A DNA stretch of 64,000 nt from Pseudomonas putida (GTDB lineage: Bacteria; Pseudomonadota; Gammaproteobacteria; Pseudomonadales; Pseudomonadaceae), in contig NZ_SMTE01000014.1 in NCBI RefSeq assembly GCF_004357765.1, positions 1 through 64,000 of the forward strand, written 5' to 3'. Each line of letters begins with the position of its first letter. Position 1 is the first letter of the stretch. Below, one piece after another: positions 55,181 to 64,000 of this stretch. Under the pieces are notes generated by a model. It was not told where the DNA came from, ran no database searches, and was given only the letters and a program-made list of their open reading frames with translations. The position numbers and the translations under genes were made by a program.

Positions 55181-56152
55181 ATGTCAGCGCTTTCGCTTCA
55201 CGATCTCTATGTCGCCCGCCAGCGCATCCAAGGCCTGGTGCGTCATACCCCGCTGGAGTTGTCAGCCAGCCTGAGCCGGCGCCTGGGCGTGCCGGTCTAC
55301 CTGAAACTCGAAGCCTTGCAGACCACCGGCAGCTTCAAGCTGCGCGGCGCCAGCAATGCCATCGCCGCGCTCGATCCGCAGCAGCGCTCGCGAGGTGTGG
55401 TCACCGCATCCACGGGTAACCATGGTCGGGCAGTGGCACATGCCGCCGCGCAACTGGGCGTCAAGGCCACCGTGTTCCTTTCGCATCTGGTGCCAGACAA
55501 CAAGGTGCAGGCCATTCGCGACCTGGGTGCGCAGGTGTGCATCGTCGGCCAGTCCCAGGACGATGCCCAGCACGCCGCGCAACAGCTTGCCGAAGACCAC
55601 GGCGCAGCGCTGATACCTCCCTTTGACCATCGGCATGTCATCGCTGGGCAGGGCACCCTCGGCCTGGAAATCATCGAGCAGTTGCCCGAGGTCGATCAGG
55701 TGCTGATCCCACTCTCTGGTGGCGGCCTGTTCGCCGGCGTGGCCTTGGCCCTGAAGAGCATCAATCCAGCGATCGCCACCCATGGCATCAGCATGCAGCG
55801 CGGCGCGGCGATGCACGCCAGCCTGCAGGCCGGCTGCCCGGTCGAGGTGGAAGAACTGACGACCCTGGCCGACTCGCTCGGCGGCGGTATCGGCCTGGAC
55901 AACCAGCACACCCTGGCCATGACCCGGCGCCTGCTCGACCACCTGCACCTGCTCCCCGAGGCCTCGATCGCCAACGGCATGCGCCACGCCTACCAGCAGG
56001 AGCGCCTGGTGCTCGAAGGCGCCGGCGCGGTCGGTATCGCCGCGCTGCTCGACGGCCTGGTGGCTCCCCGGGGGCCGGTCGTGGTGGTGGTCAGTGGGCG
56101 CAATGTCGACAGCGCTCAGCATCAACGCGTCATCAACGGCGGCGACGCCTGA
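55181..56152 (+). CDS. eutB: Hydroxyectoine utilisation dehydratase EutB
   Basis: A threonine-dehydratase-like PLP enzyme (323 aa) with K53 in TTGSFKLRGA and the phosphate-binding loop PLSGGGLFAG. In ectoine clusters EutB with EutC is thought to convert hydroxy intermediates so that hydroxyectoine enters the ectoine route. It is the first gene of a six-gene catabolic operon, followed 32 bp later by eutC. Alone it could be mistaken for a catabolic threonine or serine-racemase-like enzyme; the context decides. Confidence 0.87.
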   Translation: MSALSLHDLYVARQRIQGLVRHTPLELSASLSRRLGVPVYLKLEALQTTGSFKLRGASNAIAALDPQQRSRGVVTASTGNHGRAVAHAAAQLGVKATVFLSHLVPDNKVQAIRDLGAQVCIVGQSQDDAQHAAQQLAEDHGAALIPPFDHRHVIAGQGTLGLEIIEQLPEVDQVLIPLSGGGLFAGVALALKSINPAIATHGISMQRGAAMHASLQAGCPVEVEELTTLADSLGGGIGLDNQHTLAMTRRLLDHLHLLPEASIANGMRHAYQQERLVLEGAGAVGIAALLDGLVAPRGPVVVVVSGRNVDSAQHQRVINGGDA

Positions 56153-56184
56153 GACATCACGTTCCTTCAACTGGAGGTATTCGA

Positions 56185-57177
56185 ATGCCGGCCATCACCT
56201 TGCTCAGCGAAGCCGACCTGCGTAGCTGCATCACCCTTGACCGCGATGCCCTCGACGCCATCGAACAGGCCTTTGCCGCGCTTGCCACCACCTCGGTCGC
56301 GATGCCACCGATCCTGCGCCTGGACGTGCCCGAGCACAACGGCGAAGTGGACGTGAAAACCGCCTACCTGCCGGGGCTGGCGCGCTTCGCCATCAAGGTC
56401 AGCCCGGGCTTCTTCGACAACCCCTCGCTGGGCCTTCCCAGCCTCAACGGCATGATGATGCTGTTGTCGGCACGCACCGGCTTGCTCGATGCCTTGTTGC
56501 TCGACAACGGCTACCTCACTGCCGTGCGAACCGCCGCCGCAGGTGCGGTGGCCGCGCGTTGGCTGTCGCGTGCCGACAGCCGCCGGGTGGCGCTGATCGG
56601 CAACGGGGAGCAGGCCCGTCTACAACTGCAGGCACTGCGCCTGGTGCGTCCGATCGAGCAGGTCAAGGTCTGGGGGCGCGATGCCGAGAAGACCGCCGCG
56701 TTGTGCGATGAGCTCGGTCGCGACGGGTGCCTGCAGGTGCAGGCGTGTCTGGACGTCGACCAGGCCATGCAGGCGGTCGACATCGCCATCACCTGCACAC
56801 CCAGCCGCGAGCCTCTGATCCAACCGCATCACCTGCAGCCCGGCCTGCACATCACCGCCATGGGGTCGGACGCCGAACACAAGAACGAGATCGCCCCCCA
56901 GGCCCTGGCCCAGCTCGATCGCTATGTCGCCGACCGTCTGAGCCAGACCCGCGTGCTGGGCGAGTTGCACCACGCCTTGCGTGCCGGGGCGGTCAGCGCG
57001 GATGCCGAGTTTTCCGAGCTCGGCCAGATCGTCGCCGGCCTTCGCCCCGCCCGCCAGACCGACGCCGAGGTCACCCTCTGCGATCTGACCGGCACCGGGG
57101 TCCAGGACACCGCCATCGCCAACCTCGCCTTCGAGCGTGCAGTCGCCGCCGGCAAAGGCCTGGCGTTTCTCAGCTGA
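56185..57177 (+). CDS. eutC: EutC, ornithine cyclodeaminase/mu-crystallin family
   Basis: An NAD(P)-binding protein of 330 aa with the family Rossmann motif ALIGNGEQARLQ and the segments KVSPGFFDNPSLGLPSLNG and LCDLTGTGVQDTAIA. It is coupled with EutB in hydroxyectoine degradation. GGAGG precedes the ATG. Confidence 0.87.
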   Translation: MPAITLLSEADLRSCITLDRDALDAIEQAFAALATTSVAMPPILRLDVPEHNGEVDVKTAYLPGLARFAIKVSPGFFDNPSLGLPSLNGMMMLLSARTGLLDALLLDNGYLTAVRTAAAGAVAARWLSRADSRRVALIGNGEQARLQLQALRLVRPIEQVKVWGRDAEKTAALCDELGRDGCLQVQACLDVDQAMQAVDIAITCTPSREPLIQPHHLQPGLHITAMGSDAEHKNEIAPQALAQLDRYVADRLSQTRVLGELHHALRAGAVSADAEFSELGQIVAGLRPARQTDAEVTLCDLTGTGVQDTAIANLAFERAVAAGKGLAFLS

Positions 57178-57213
57178 AGACTTTCGCAACCCACTCACAA
57201 GAAGGGCATCCGT

Positions 57214-58404
57214 ATGTCACAGACCGTGGTCAACCTGCCGTTCAGCCGGCAAGAGTACGCCCAGCGCCTGGCCAAGACCCGCAGCGCCATGCAGGCGCAG
57301 GGCCTGGAACTGTTGCTGGTAACCGATCCATCGAACATGGCCTGGCTGACCGGCTATGACGGCTGGTCATTCTACGTGCACCAGTGCGTGTTGCTGGCGC
57401 TCGATGGCGAGCCGATCTGGTTCGGCCGTGGACAGGATGCCAACGGGGCCAAGCGCACGGTGTTCATGGACCACGACAACATCGTCGGCTACCCGGACAT
57501 CTATGTGCAGTCGCGCGAGCGTCACCCGATGGACTACCTGTGCCAGGAAGTGATCCTGGCCAAGGGCTGGGGTGGCCTGAGCATCGGCGTGGAAATGGAC
57601 AACTATTACTTCAGCGCTGCGGCCTACCTGGCCCTGTGCAAGCACCTGCCCCAGGCGCGCCTGACCGATGCCGCAGGCCTGGTCAACTGGCAGCGAGCTA
57701 TCAAGTCGCCCCAGGAAATCGAGTACATGCGCATTGCCGCGCGCATCGTCGAGCAGATGCATGGATGCATCCTCGAACGCATCGAGCCCGGCATGCGCAA
57801 GAACGAGCTGGTGGCCGAGATCTACCGCAGCGGTATCCTCGGTGCCGACGGCCACGGTGGTGACTACCCGGCCATCGTGCCACTGCTGCCCACCGGCGCC
57901 GACGCCAGCGCGCCGCACCTGACCTGGGACGATTCGCCGTTCGTCCGCGGCGCCGGCACCTTCTTCGAGATCGCCGGCTGCTATAAGCGCTATCACTGCC
58001 CACTGTCGCGCACGGTGTATTTGGGCAAGCCACCGCAGCACTTCCTGGACGGCGAAAAAGCCGTGGTCGAAGGCATCGCCGCCGGCCTGGAGGCCGCCCG
58101 ACCCGGCAATACCACCGGCGACATCGCCCGGGCGTTCTTCGCCGTACTGGAGAAGTTCGGCATCCACAAGGACAGCCGCTGCGGCTATCCGATCGGTATC
58201 AGCTACCCGCCTGACTGGGGCGAACGCACCATGAGCCTGCGCCCGAGCGACACCAGCGTGCTGCAACCGGGCATGACCTTCCACTTCATGCCGGGGCTGT
58301 GGATGGACGACTGGGGCCTGGAGATCACCGAAAGCATCCTCATCACCGAGACCGGGGTCCAGACCCTGTGCAACGTGCCGCGCCAGCTGTTCGTGAAGGA
58401 CTGA
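57214..58404 (+). CDS. doeA: Ectoine hydrolase DoeA (EutD)
   Basis: This M24 creatinase-fold hydrolase (396 aa) opens the ectoine ring to N-acetyl-L-2,4-diaminobutyrate. An N-terminal creatinase domain (LLVTDPSNMAWLTGYDGWSF) is followed by the pita-bread domain with GTFFEIAGCYKRYHCPLSR and a His/Glu-rich C-terminal part. Several positions that hold metal ligands in aminopeptidases are changed, as in other ectoine hydrolases. It ends 3 bp before doeB. Confidence 0.92.
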   Translation: MSQTVVNLPFSRQEYAQRLAKTRSAMQAQGLELLLVTDPSNMAWLTGYDGWSFYVHQCVLLALDGEPIWFGRGQDANGAKRTVFMDHDNIVGYPDIYVQSRERHPMDYLCQEVILAKGWGGLSIGVEMDNYYFSAAAYLALCKHLPQARLTDAAGLVNWQRAIKSPQEIEYMRIAARIVEQMHGCILERIEPGMRKNELVAEIYRSGILGADGHGGDYPAIVPLLPTGADASAPHLTWDDSPFVRGAGTFFEIAGCYKRYHCPLSRTVYLGKPPQHFLDGEKAVVEGIAAGLEAARPGNTTGDIARAFFAVLEKFGIHKDSRCGYPIGISYPPDWGERTMSLRPSDTSVLQPGMTFHFMPGLWMDDWGLEITESILITETGVQTLCNVPRQLFVKD

Positions 58405-58407
58405 ACC

Positions 58408-59427
58408 ATGAATGCAATCGCACAGGCCAGCGCCACCCCGGCCAACCCGATCAGTTGCACCCTGGACTTCGAGTGCGACGGCGTGCAGCACGGCTTTCTC
58501 AAGCTGCCGTACTCCCGTGACGACTCGGCCTGGGGCGCGGTGATGATCCCGCTGACCGTGGTCAAGAACGGCAGCGGCCCAACGGCCCTGCTCACCGGTG
58601 GCAACCATGGCGACGAGTACGAAGGGCCGGTGGCGCTGAGCAAGCTGGCCCAGCAGCTGCAAGCCGAGCAGGTCAGCGGGCGGGTGATCATCGTGCCGTT
58701 CATGAACACTCCGGCGTTCCAGGCAGGCACCCGCACCTCGCCGATCGACAAGGGCAACCTCAACCGCAGCTTTCCCGGTCGACCCGACGGCAGCGTGACG
58801 GAGAAGATCGCCGACTACTTCCGCCGCACCTTGCTGCCACTGGCCGATATCGTCCTGGATATCCATTCCGGTGGTCGCACCCTTGATTTCCTGCCGTTCG
58901 CGGCCTGTCACGTGCTGCCCGACAAGGCCCAGCAGGCACGCTGCGAAGCGGGCATGCAGGCCTTCGCCGCGCCCTACGGCATGCGCATGCTGGAGCTCGA
59001 CGCCCAGGCGATGTACGACACCGCCGCGGAGGAGCAGGGCAAGGTGTTCGTCACCACCGAGCTTGGCGGCGGCGGCACTTCCACGGCCAAGAGCGTGGCC
59101 CTGGCCGAGCGCGGGGTGCGCAACCTGCTGATCCACGCCGGCATCCTCGCCGGCGACATGCAGCGCGGCGAAACCATCCTGCTCGACATGCCCGATGGCG
59201 ATTGCTTCATCGCCAGCGAACACGACGGCCTGCTGGAAATGTGCCGCGACCTGGGCGAGACGGTCAGCCAGGGCGAGGTGATCGCGCGCATCCATGATAT
59301 CCGCCGCACCGGCAGCGCCCCGCTCGAATACCGCGCCAAACGCAACGGCCTGCTCGCCGCCCGGCACTTCCCGGGGCTGGTGAAGTGTGGCGACACCCTG
59401 GCGGTGATCGCCGACGTGCTGGCCTGA
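58408..59427 (+). CDS. doeB: N-acetyl-L-2,4-diaminobutyrate deacetylase DoeB
   Basis: A zinc amidohydrolase of the succinylglutamate desuccinylase/aspartoacylase family (339 aa). The zinc ligands are H67 and E70 in GGNHGDEYEG and H153 in DIHSGG. The substrate-binding NLNRSFPG is at 118-124. It yields L-2,4-diaminobutyrate and acetate. The gap to doeA is 3 bp. Confidence 0.92.
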   Translation: MNAIAQASATPANPISCTLDFECDGVQHGFLKLPYSRDDSAWGAVMIPLTVVKNGSGPTALLTGGNHGDEYEGPVALSKLAQQLQAEQVSGRVIIVPFMNTPAFQAGTRTSPIDKGNLNRSFPGRPDGSVTEKIADYFRRTLLPLADIVLDIHSGGRTLDFLPFAACHVLPDKAQQARCEAGMQAFAAPYGMRMLELDAQAMYDTAAEEQGKVFVTTELGGGGTSTAKSVALAERGVRNLLIHAGILAGDMQRGETILLDMPDGDCFIASEHDGLLEMCRDLGETVSQGEVIARIHDIRRTGSAPLEYRAKRNGLLAARHFPGLVKCGDTLAVIADVLA

Positions 59428-59463
59428 CCCCGGCGCCACGATAACGAGGTATGGAGAACAGTC

Positions 59464-60930
59464 ATGTCACACCAATACCCTTTCAATAGCCTGTGCCACG
59501 TCGACGGTCAGTGGCTGGACAGTCGCAGCGGAACGCGCATTGCCGTGCACGATCCGGCCAATCAACAGCTGATCGACCAAGTACCGTTGCTCGACCAAGA
59601 CCAGATCGTCGCTGCCGTCGATGCCGCCCAGCGGGCCTTTCCGGCCTGGCGCCGGCAGAGCCTGGATCAGCGCGCGAGCTTGTTGCGCCGCTGGGCCGAA
59701 TTGATGCTCGAGCACCAGGAGGCGTTGGCACGCATCCTCAGCCAGGAGCAGGGCAAACCGCTGGCCGAAGCGCGGGGCGAAATCGCCTATGCCGCGAGCT
59801 TCATCCCCTGGTTCGCCGAAGAGGCCCGGCGCCTCAATGGCCAGACCCTGCCCAGCCATATTCCGGGGGCGCAGCTGAGCACGCTGAAAGAACCCGTCGG
59901 CGTCTGCGCATTGCTCACGCCGTGGAACTTCCCCAGCGCCATGATCACCCGCAAGGCCGCCGCAGCATTAGCCGCCGGCTGTACGGTAGTGGTCAAGCCG
60001 GCGCATGAGACGCCCTTCTCGGCCTTGGCCCTGGCGCAACTGGCGGCGGATGCCGGGTTCCCGGCCGGTGTGTTCAATGTGGTGATCGGCGAACCGCAGA
60101 TGACCATGCAGACCTTGGTCGGCGACAGTCGCGTGCGCGCGGTCAGCTTCACCGGCTCGACCCGGGTCGGCAAGCTGGTGCTGCAGGCTGCGGCCCAGGA
60201 CGTCAAGAAGGTGGCCCTTGAGCTGGGCGGCAATGCTCCGTTCATCGTCTGCGCCGATGCCGATCTCGAACTCGCTGTGCAGGTGGCCGTGGCGGCCAAG
60301 TTCCAGACCTCCGGGCAGGACTGCTGCGCAGCCAACCGCATTCTGGTGCAACGGCCATTGTACGAAGCTTTCCTGGCCCGTTTCGCCGAGGCTGTGCGGG
60401 CGCTGCAGGTCGGTCCCGCGATGGTCGAGGGCAATGAGACGGCAGCGCAGGTCGGCCCGCTGATGCACCAGGGCGCGTTCGATGCCACCCAGGCGCGGGT
60501 CGAAGACGCGCTGGCCAAGGGCGCCCGGCGCCTGGTCGGCGGCGAGGGACATGCTTTGGGGGGCTGGTTCTTCCAGCCCACGGTGCTGGCCGGTGTCACG
60601 CCGGCGATGCGCATTTACCAAGAGGAAAATTTCGCACCGATTGCCGGTGTCATGCCCTTCGACACCCTGGAGCAGGCCATCGCCCTGGCCAACGACACCG
60701 AGTATGGCCTTGCCGCCTACATCGTCGGCAATCGCCTGGACGTCGTGCATCCGTTGGTCCGCCGGCTGGACCACGCGATGGTGGCGATCAATGGCGTCAA
60801 GTTCACCGGCCATCCCATTCCATTCGGCGGCATGAAGGCCTCGGGCCTGGGCCGCGAAGGCGGCAGCGAGGGCTTCGAGCCCTTCGTCGAAACCAAATAC
60901 GTTTGCCTGCACCATCACGGTCAGATCTAA
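59464..60930 (+). CDS. doeC: Aldehyde dehydrogenase DoeC (aspartate-semialdehyde dehydrogenase)
   Basis: The enzyme (488 aa) oxidises L-aspartate-beta-semialdehyde to aspartate, closing the ectoine route. It shows ALDH motifs LTPWNFPSAMITRK, LELGGNAPF and the catalytic C287 in SGQDCCAANR. Overall it resembles succinate-semialdehyde dehydrogenase, and the operon context gives the substrate. It lies 36 bp behind doeB. Confidence 0.9.
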   Translation: MSHQYPFNSLCHVDGQWLDSRSGTRIAVHDPANQQLIDQVPLLDQDQIVAAVDAAQRAFPAWRRQSLDQRASLLRRWAELMLEHQEALARILSQEQGKPLAEARGEIAYAASFIPWFAEEARRLNGQTLPSHIPGAQLSTLKEPVGVCALLTPWNFPSAMITRKAAAALAAGCTVVVKPAHETPFSALALAQLAADAGFPAGVFNVVIGEPQMTMQTLVGDSRVRAVSFTGSTRVGKLVLQAAAQDVKKVALELGGNAPFIVCADADLELAVQVAVAAKFQTSGQDCCAANRILVQRPLYEAFLARFAEAVRALQVGPAMVEGNETAAQVGPLMHQGAFDATQARVEDALAKGARRLVGGEGHALGGWFFQPTVLAGVTPAMRIYQEENFAPIAGVMPFDTLEQAIALANDTEYGLAAYIVGNRLDVVHPLVRRLDHAMVAINGVKFTGHPIPFGGMKASGLGREGGSEGFEPFVETKYVCLHHHGQI

Positions 60931-60933
60931 GGA

Positions 60934-62328
60934 GTGTTTGCCATGAGCCACGATTTCAGCCAGCTGTTCGAACAGGACCGCGCCCACTTCATGCACCCTT
61001 CGACCCACGCCCATGACCACGCCAGCGGCGCGCTCAAGGGGCGGATCATCACCGCCGCCGAAGGCATTCGCCTGCGCGACCACGAAGGCCGCGAACTGAT
61101 CGACGCCTTCGCCGGCCTGTACTGCGTGAACATCGGCTATGGCCGTACCGAGGTCGCCGACGCCATCCATCGCCAGGCCAAGGAGCTGGCGTACTACCAC
61201 ACCTACGTCGGCCACTCGACCGAAGCGATCATCGAGTTGTCCAGCCGCATCATCGACTGGGCGCCGGCCGGCATGAAAAAGGTCTACTACGGCTTGTCGG
61301 GCTCCGATGCCAACGAGACCCAGGTCAAGCTGGTGCGCTACTACAACAACATCCTCGGACGCCCAGGCAAGAAGAAGATCATCTCCCGCGATCGTGGCTA
61401 CCATGGCTCGGGCATCATGACCGGTAGCCTGACCGGCCTGCCGAGCTTCCATCAGCATTTCGACTTGCCGGTCGAAGGCGTCAAGCACACGGTCTGCCCC
61501 CACTGGTATCGCCAGGCCCCGGCGGGCATGGACCCACAGGCCTTCGTCCAGTATTGCGCCGACCAACTGGAGCAGATGATTCTTGCCGAAGGCCCCGACA
61601 CCGTCGCCGCGTTCATTGGCGAACCGTTGATGGGGACCGGAGGCATCATCGTTCCGCCCAAGGGCTACTGGAAAGCCATCCAGGCCGTGCTCGACCGCTA
61701 CGACGTACTGCTGATCGCCGATGAAGTGGTGTGCGCGTTCGGGCGCCTGGGTTCGAAGATGGGCAGCCAGCGCTACGACATCCGCCCCGACCTGATCACC
61801 ACGGCCAAGGGTTTGACCAGCGCCTATGCGCCGCTGTCGGCGGTGATCGTCGGCGAGAAGGTGTGGAACGTCATCGAAGAAGGCTCGCAGAAGGCCGGCC
61901 CGATGGGGCATGGCTGGACCTACTCGGGGCATCCGATCTGCGCCGCGGCGGCGCTGGCCAACCTGGACATTCTCGAACGCGAGAACCTGACCGAAAATGC
62001 CGACGTGGTCGGCGCCTACCTCAACCGACGCATGCGCGAAACCTTCGAGGGTCACCCCCTGGTCGGCGAGGTACGCGGCGATGGCATGCTCTGCGCGGTG
62101 GAGTTCATGGCCGACCGCGATGCCCGTACGGCGTTCGACCCGGCGCTCAAGGTCGGCCCGCAAGTGTCGGCGGCTTGTCTCGAGCGCGGGATGATCGCCC
62201 GGGCCATGCCCCATGGCGACATTCTGGGCTTTGCCCCGCCGCTGGTGTTGAACCAGGAAGATGCCGACACGATCGTTGCCATCACCCGGCAAGCGGTCGA
62301 CGAGGTGGCCGGCAAGGTGCTCGGCTGA
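60934..62328 (+). CDS. doeD: Diaminobutyrate aminotransferase DoeD
   Basis: A class III PLP aminotransferase (464 aa) that turns L-2,4-diaminobutyrate into aspartate semialdehyde. The PLP lysine is K292 in TTAKGLTSAYAP, and DEVVCAFGRLG carries the Asp that pairs with the pyridine nitrogen. It is the last gene of the operon, only 3 bp after doeC. A promoterless gap of 72 bp separates it from ppk2. Confidence 0.92.
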   Translation: MFAMSHDFSQLFEQDRAHFMHPSTHAHDHASGALKGRIITAAEGIRLRDHEGRELIDAFAGLYCVNIGYGRTEVADAIHRQAKELAYYHTYVGHSTEAIIELSSRIIDWAPAGMKKVYYGLSGSDANETQVKLVRYYNNILGRPGKKKIISRDRGYHGSGIMTGSLTGLPSFHQHFDLPVEGVKHTVCPHWYRQAPAGMDPQAFVQYCADQLEQMILAEGPDTVAAFIGEPLMGTGGIIVPPKGYWKAIQAVLDRYDVLLIADEVVCAFGRLGSKMGSQRYDIRPDLITTAKGLTSAYAPLSAVIVGEKVWNVIEEGSQKAGPMGHGWTYSGHPICAAAALANLDILERENLTENADVVGAYLNRRMRETFEGHPLVGEVRGDGMLCAVEFMADRDARTAFDPALKVGPQVSAACLERGMIARAMPHGDILGFAPPLVLNQEDADTIVAITRQAVDEVAGKVLG

Positions 62329-62400
62329 GTGGATCAAGCGAAGCGGCAAACCGCCATGGATCGACCATACTGATTCTTCATTCGCCTTCTGGAGAGTGCC

Positions 62401-63219
62401 ATGGCCAAGTCGTCCAGCAACAAAGACGTGAAACACCAGGCGCAAAAGCTGGGCGGCAAGGCCTATGAGAAGGAACTTCGCAAACTGCACGTGGAGCTGG
62501 TCAAGCTGCAGGAGTGGGTGGTCGCCAAAGGCCTGAAGGTGTGCATCGTCTTCGAAGGCCGAGATGGTGCTGGCAAGGGCGGCACCATCAAGGCCATCAC
62601 CGAGCGCGTCAGCCCGCGGGTATTTCGGGTGGTGGCGCTGCCGGCGCCGACCGAGCGGGAAAAGACCCAGATGTACGCCCAGCGCTACCTCGGCCACATG
62701 CCTTCTGCCGGCGAAGTAGTGATCTTCGATCGCAGCTGGTACAACCGCGCCGGCGTCGAGCGGGTGATGGGTTTCTGCACCGAGGAGCAAGCCGACAAGT
62801 TCCTCGCCGTGGTGCCGCTGTTCGAGAAGATGATGGTCGACTCGGGCATCCTGCTCCTCAAGTACTGGCTCGAAGTCAGCCCCGAAGAGCAGACCCGCCG
62901 CCTGCAAGATCGTATCAACGATGGTCGCAAGCTGTGGAAGCTGTCGCCCATGGACCTCAAGTCCTACACCCGCTGGGACGACTACACCCGCGCTCGCGAT
63001 GCCATGTTCGTCGCCTCCGATTCGTCCTGGGCGCCCTGGTTCATGGCCCATTCCAATGACAAGCGGCGTGCCCGGCTGAACATCATCAGCCACCTGCTGA
63101 AGCATATCCCTTACCAGGACATCACCGGCGAACAGGTCGCCAAACTGCCCAAGCGCGGCAAGATCGGCAAGTACAAGGCGGTGGCCTATCCCTTCAAGAT
63201 GGTCGACGAACGGTTCTGA
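62401..63219 (+). CDS. ppk2: Polyphosphate kinase 2
   Basis: A PPK2-family enzyme (272 aa) that uses polyphosphate to phosphorylate nucleotides. The Walker A is GRDGAGKGG (53-61) and the Walker B region DRSWYNRAGVERVMGF begins at D110. A lid follows with PEEQTRRLQDRINDG, then the C-terminal WKLSPMDLKSYTRWDDYT. It is a single-domain, class I-like form. GGAGAG precedes the ATG. It may be read through from doeD, as no terminator is seen. Confidence 0.93.
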   Translation: MAKSSSNKDVKHQAQKLGGKAYEKELRKLHVELVKLQEWVVAKGLKVCIVFEGRDGAGKGGTIKAITERVSPRVFRVVALPAPTEREKTQMYAQRYLGHMPSAGEVVIFDRSWYNRAGVERVMGFCTEEQADKFLAVVPLFEKMMVDSGILLLKYWLEVSPEEQTRRLQDRINDGRKLWKLSPMDLKSYTRWDDYTRARDAMFVASDSSWAPWFMAHSNDKRRARLNIISHLLKHIPYQDITGEQVAKLPKRGKIGKYKAVAYPFKMVDERF

Positions 63220-63234
63220 GGCTTTCAGGGCGAT

Positions 63235-64000
63235 CTAAGGCCGCCAGTCGACCCCGGTATCCTCCAGGTATGCGTCCACCGCCGCCCCCACGGTCGGATG
63301 AAACGCCCTTTCGCCAATCCGCTCGAACAGCTCGAAACGCTTCATTTTGTCCTTCACCGGGTCCTTCATCTCGGCGAACTGCAATTCCACGCCGCGTGCC
63401 TCCAGCGCGCGGTCCAGTTCTCCGAGCATGTCCGCCGAGGTGATGTCGATGCTGGTCACCGGCTCGGCTGCGATGACCAGCCGTTGCACCGGCGTGGGCG
63501 AGTCGTCCACCGCCGCCAGCACCGTGCTCTGGAATTGCTCGGCATTGGCGAAGAACAGCGGGGCGTCCCAACGCAGCAGCACCAGCCCCGGAATGCGCCG
63601 GGCCTGTGGATAACGTTTCACGTCATGGTAGCCACGGGTGCCGTCGACTCGCCCGAGCACTGCGTAGTGCGGGCGCCAACCATCCCACAGGAACTCGATC
63701 ACCGAGATCACCACCGCGATGCCGATACCGGGAATGGCGCCGAATACCGCGACCCCGACGAAGCAGGTGCACGACAGCCAGAACTCCCATTGCTGCATGC
63801 GGAAGATGCGCCTGAGGTCGGCGAACTCGAACAGGCTCAAGGCAGCTGCGATCACCACCGCCGCCAGTGCGCTGCTGGGCAGGTCGTGCATCAGGCTGGG
63901 TGCCGTCAGCAACAACACGGTGACCGCCAGCGCGCCGATCACGCCGGTGAGCTGGGTCCTGGCGCCGGCCGCCTCGGCCACCGGCGTACGCGAGGCGCTG
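63235..64000 (-). CDS. SulP-family anion transporter, C-terminal part (partial)
   Basis: The 5' end lies beyond the window; about 255 residues are present, ending at 63235. It begins in the conserved SRTPVAEAAGARTQLTG stretch, goes through four or five membrane helices, and finishes with a STAS domain (HYAVLGRVDGTRGYHDVKRY, then IDITSADMLGEL). Sulfate, bicarbonate or dicarboxylate could be the substrate. It is convergent with ppk2, with only 15 bp between. Confidence 0.9.
   Translation of the reverse strand, partial: SASRTPVAEAAGARTQLTGVIGALAVTVLLLTAPSLMHDLPSSALAAVVIAAALSLFEFADLRRIFRMQQWEFWLSCTCFVGVAVFGAIPGIGIAVVISVIEFLWDGWRPHYAVLGRVDGTRGYHDVKRYPQARRIPGLVLLRWDAPLFFANAEQFQSTVLAAVDDSPTPVQRLVIAAEPVTSIDITSADMLGELDRALEARGVELQFAEMKDPVKDKMKRFELFERIGERAFHPTVGAAVDAYLEDTGVDWRP

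Noticed and set aside
57367-59439. 690-codon open frame on the minus strand opposite doeA and doeB
   Set aside because: It is an antisense shadow of two recognised ectoine genes.
59968-63105. 1045-codon open frame on the minus strand across doeC, doeD and ppk2
   Set aside because: It lies opposite three clearly recognised genes. Its composition (Gly, His, Gln, Asp, Ala-rich without domains) is that of an antisense frame in GC-rich DNA.

Overview
The window looks like chromosomal DNA of a fluorescent Pseudomonas, most likely the P. putida group. The protein-coding sequence is GC-rich and uses Pseudomonas-like codons. The Pseudomonas REP palindrome (core GGGAGCGGGCTTG with its partner) recurs between genes. 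Several gene orders match what I recall of the P. aeruginosa chromosome (mapZ-cstA-yjiX-yjiA-glyA-morA, ispB/rplU-rpmA-obg-proB-creA, mksFEB, holD-rimI). This assignment comes from memory of gene order and protein similarity, not from a search.

Layout. 1-2.5 kb: repeats, then a purine permease and a PilZ c-di-GMP receptor, both minus strand. 2.6-6 kb: the cstA-yjiX carbon-starvation/pyruvate uptake pair and a CobW-type GTPase. 6.1-7.5 kb: a RelE/HigB-HigA type toxin-antitoxin pair, then a 641-bp MITE-like element carrying a tandem REP array that has split the shared terminator of the antitoxin and glyA. 7.5-17.9 kb: glyA, the c-di-GMP enzyme morA, ettA, gdhA, a GreA/GreB-fold factor and a lipoprotein. 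17.9-26 kb: DUF4105 and DUF3015 envelope proteins, a Lon-like protease, UPF0114, fklB and small proteins. 26.2-31.1 kb: ispB divergent from rplU-rpmA, then obg, proB and creA. 31.2-36.1 kb: the MksFEB condensin operon without a nuclease gene. 36.3-44.2 kb: holD-rimI, an M15-like peptidase, tRNA-Met, an orphan Fur-type-regulated fecR, two MFS transporters, and the alkylation-repair pair alkA-like/ada. 44.3-50.2 kb: a mechanosensitive channel and an NTF2-like/NCS1 permease/ALDH operon.

50.3-62.3 kb is a complete ectoine/hydroxyectoine catabolic island. It holds an Ehu-type ABC importer (ehuB-C-D-A, minus strand), a divergent MocR/GntR regulator (enuR-like), and a catabolic operon eutB-eutC-doeA-doeB-doeC-doeD. 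Hydroxyectoine side-chain enzymes feed into ring opening by DoeA, deacetylation by DoeB, transamination of diaminobutyrate by DoeD and oxidation of aspartate semialdehyde by DoeC, giving aspartate. The two outward operons share a strikingly similar ~57-bp promoter module, which predicts common control. The window ends with a PPK2 polyphosphate kinase and the 3' part of a SulP transporter gene.

The most unusual features are the MITE-like element with an 11-bp target duplication inside a terminator loop, the twin ectoine promoters, and the sigma-less fecR under a Fur-box promoter.
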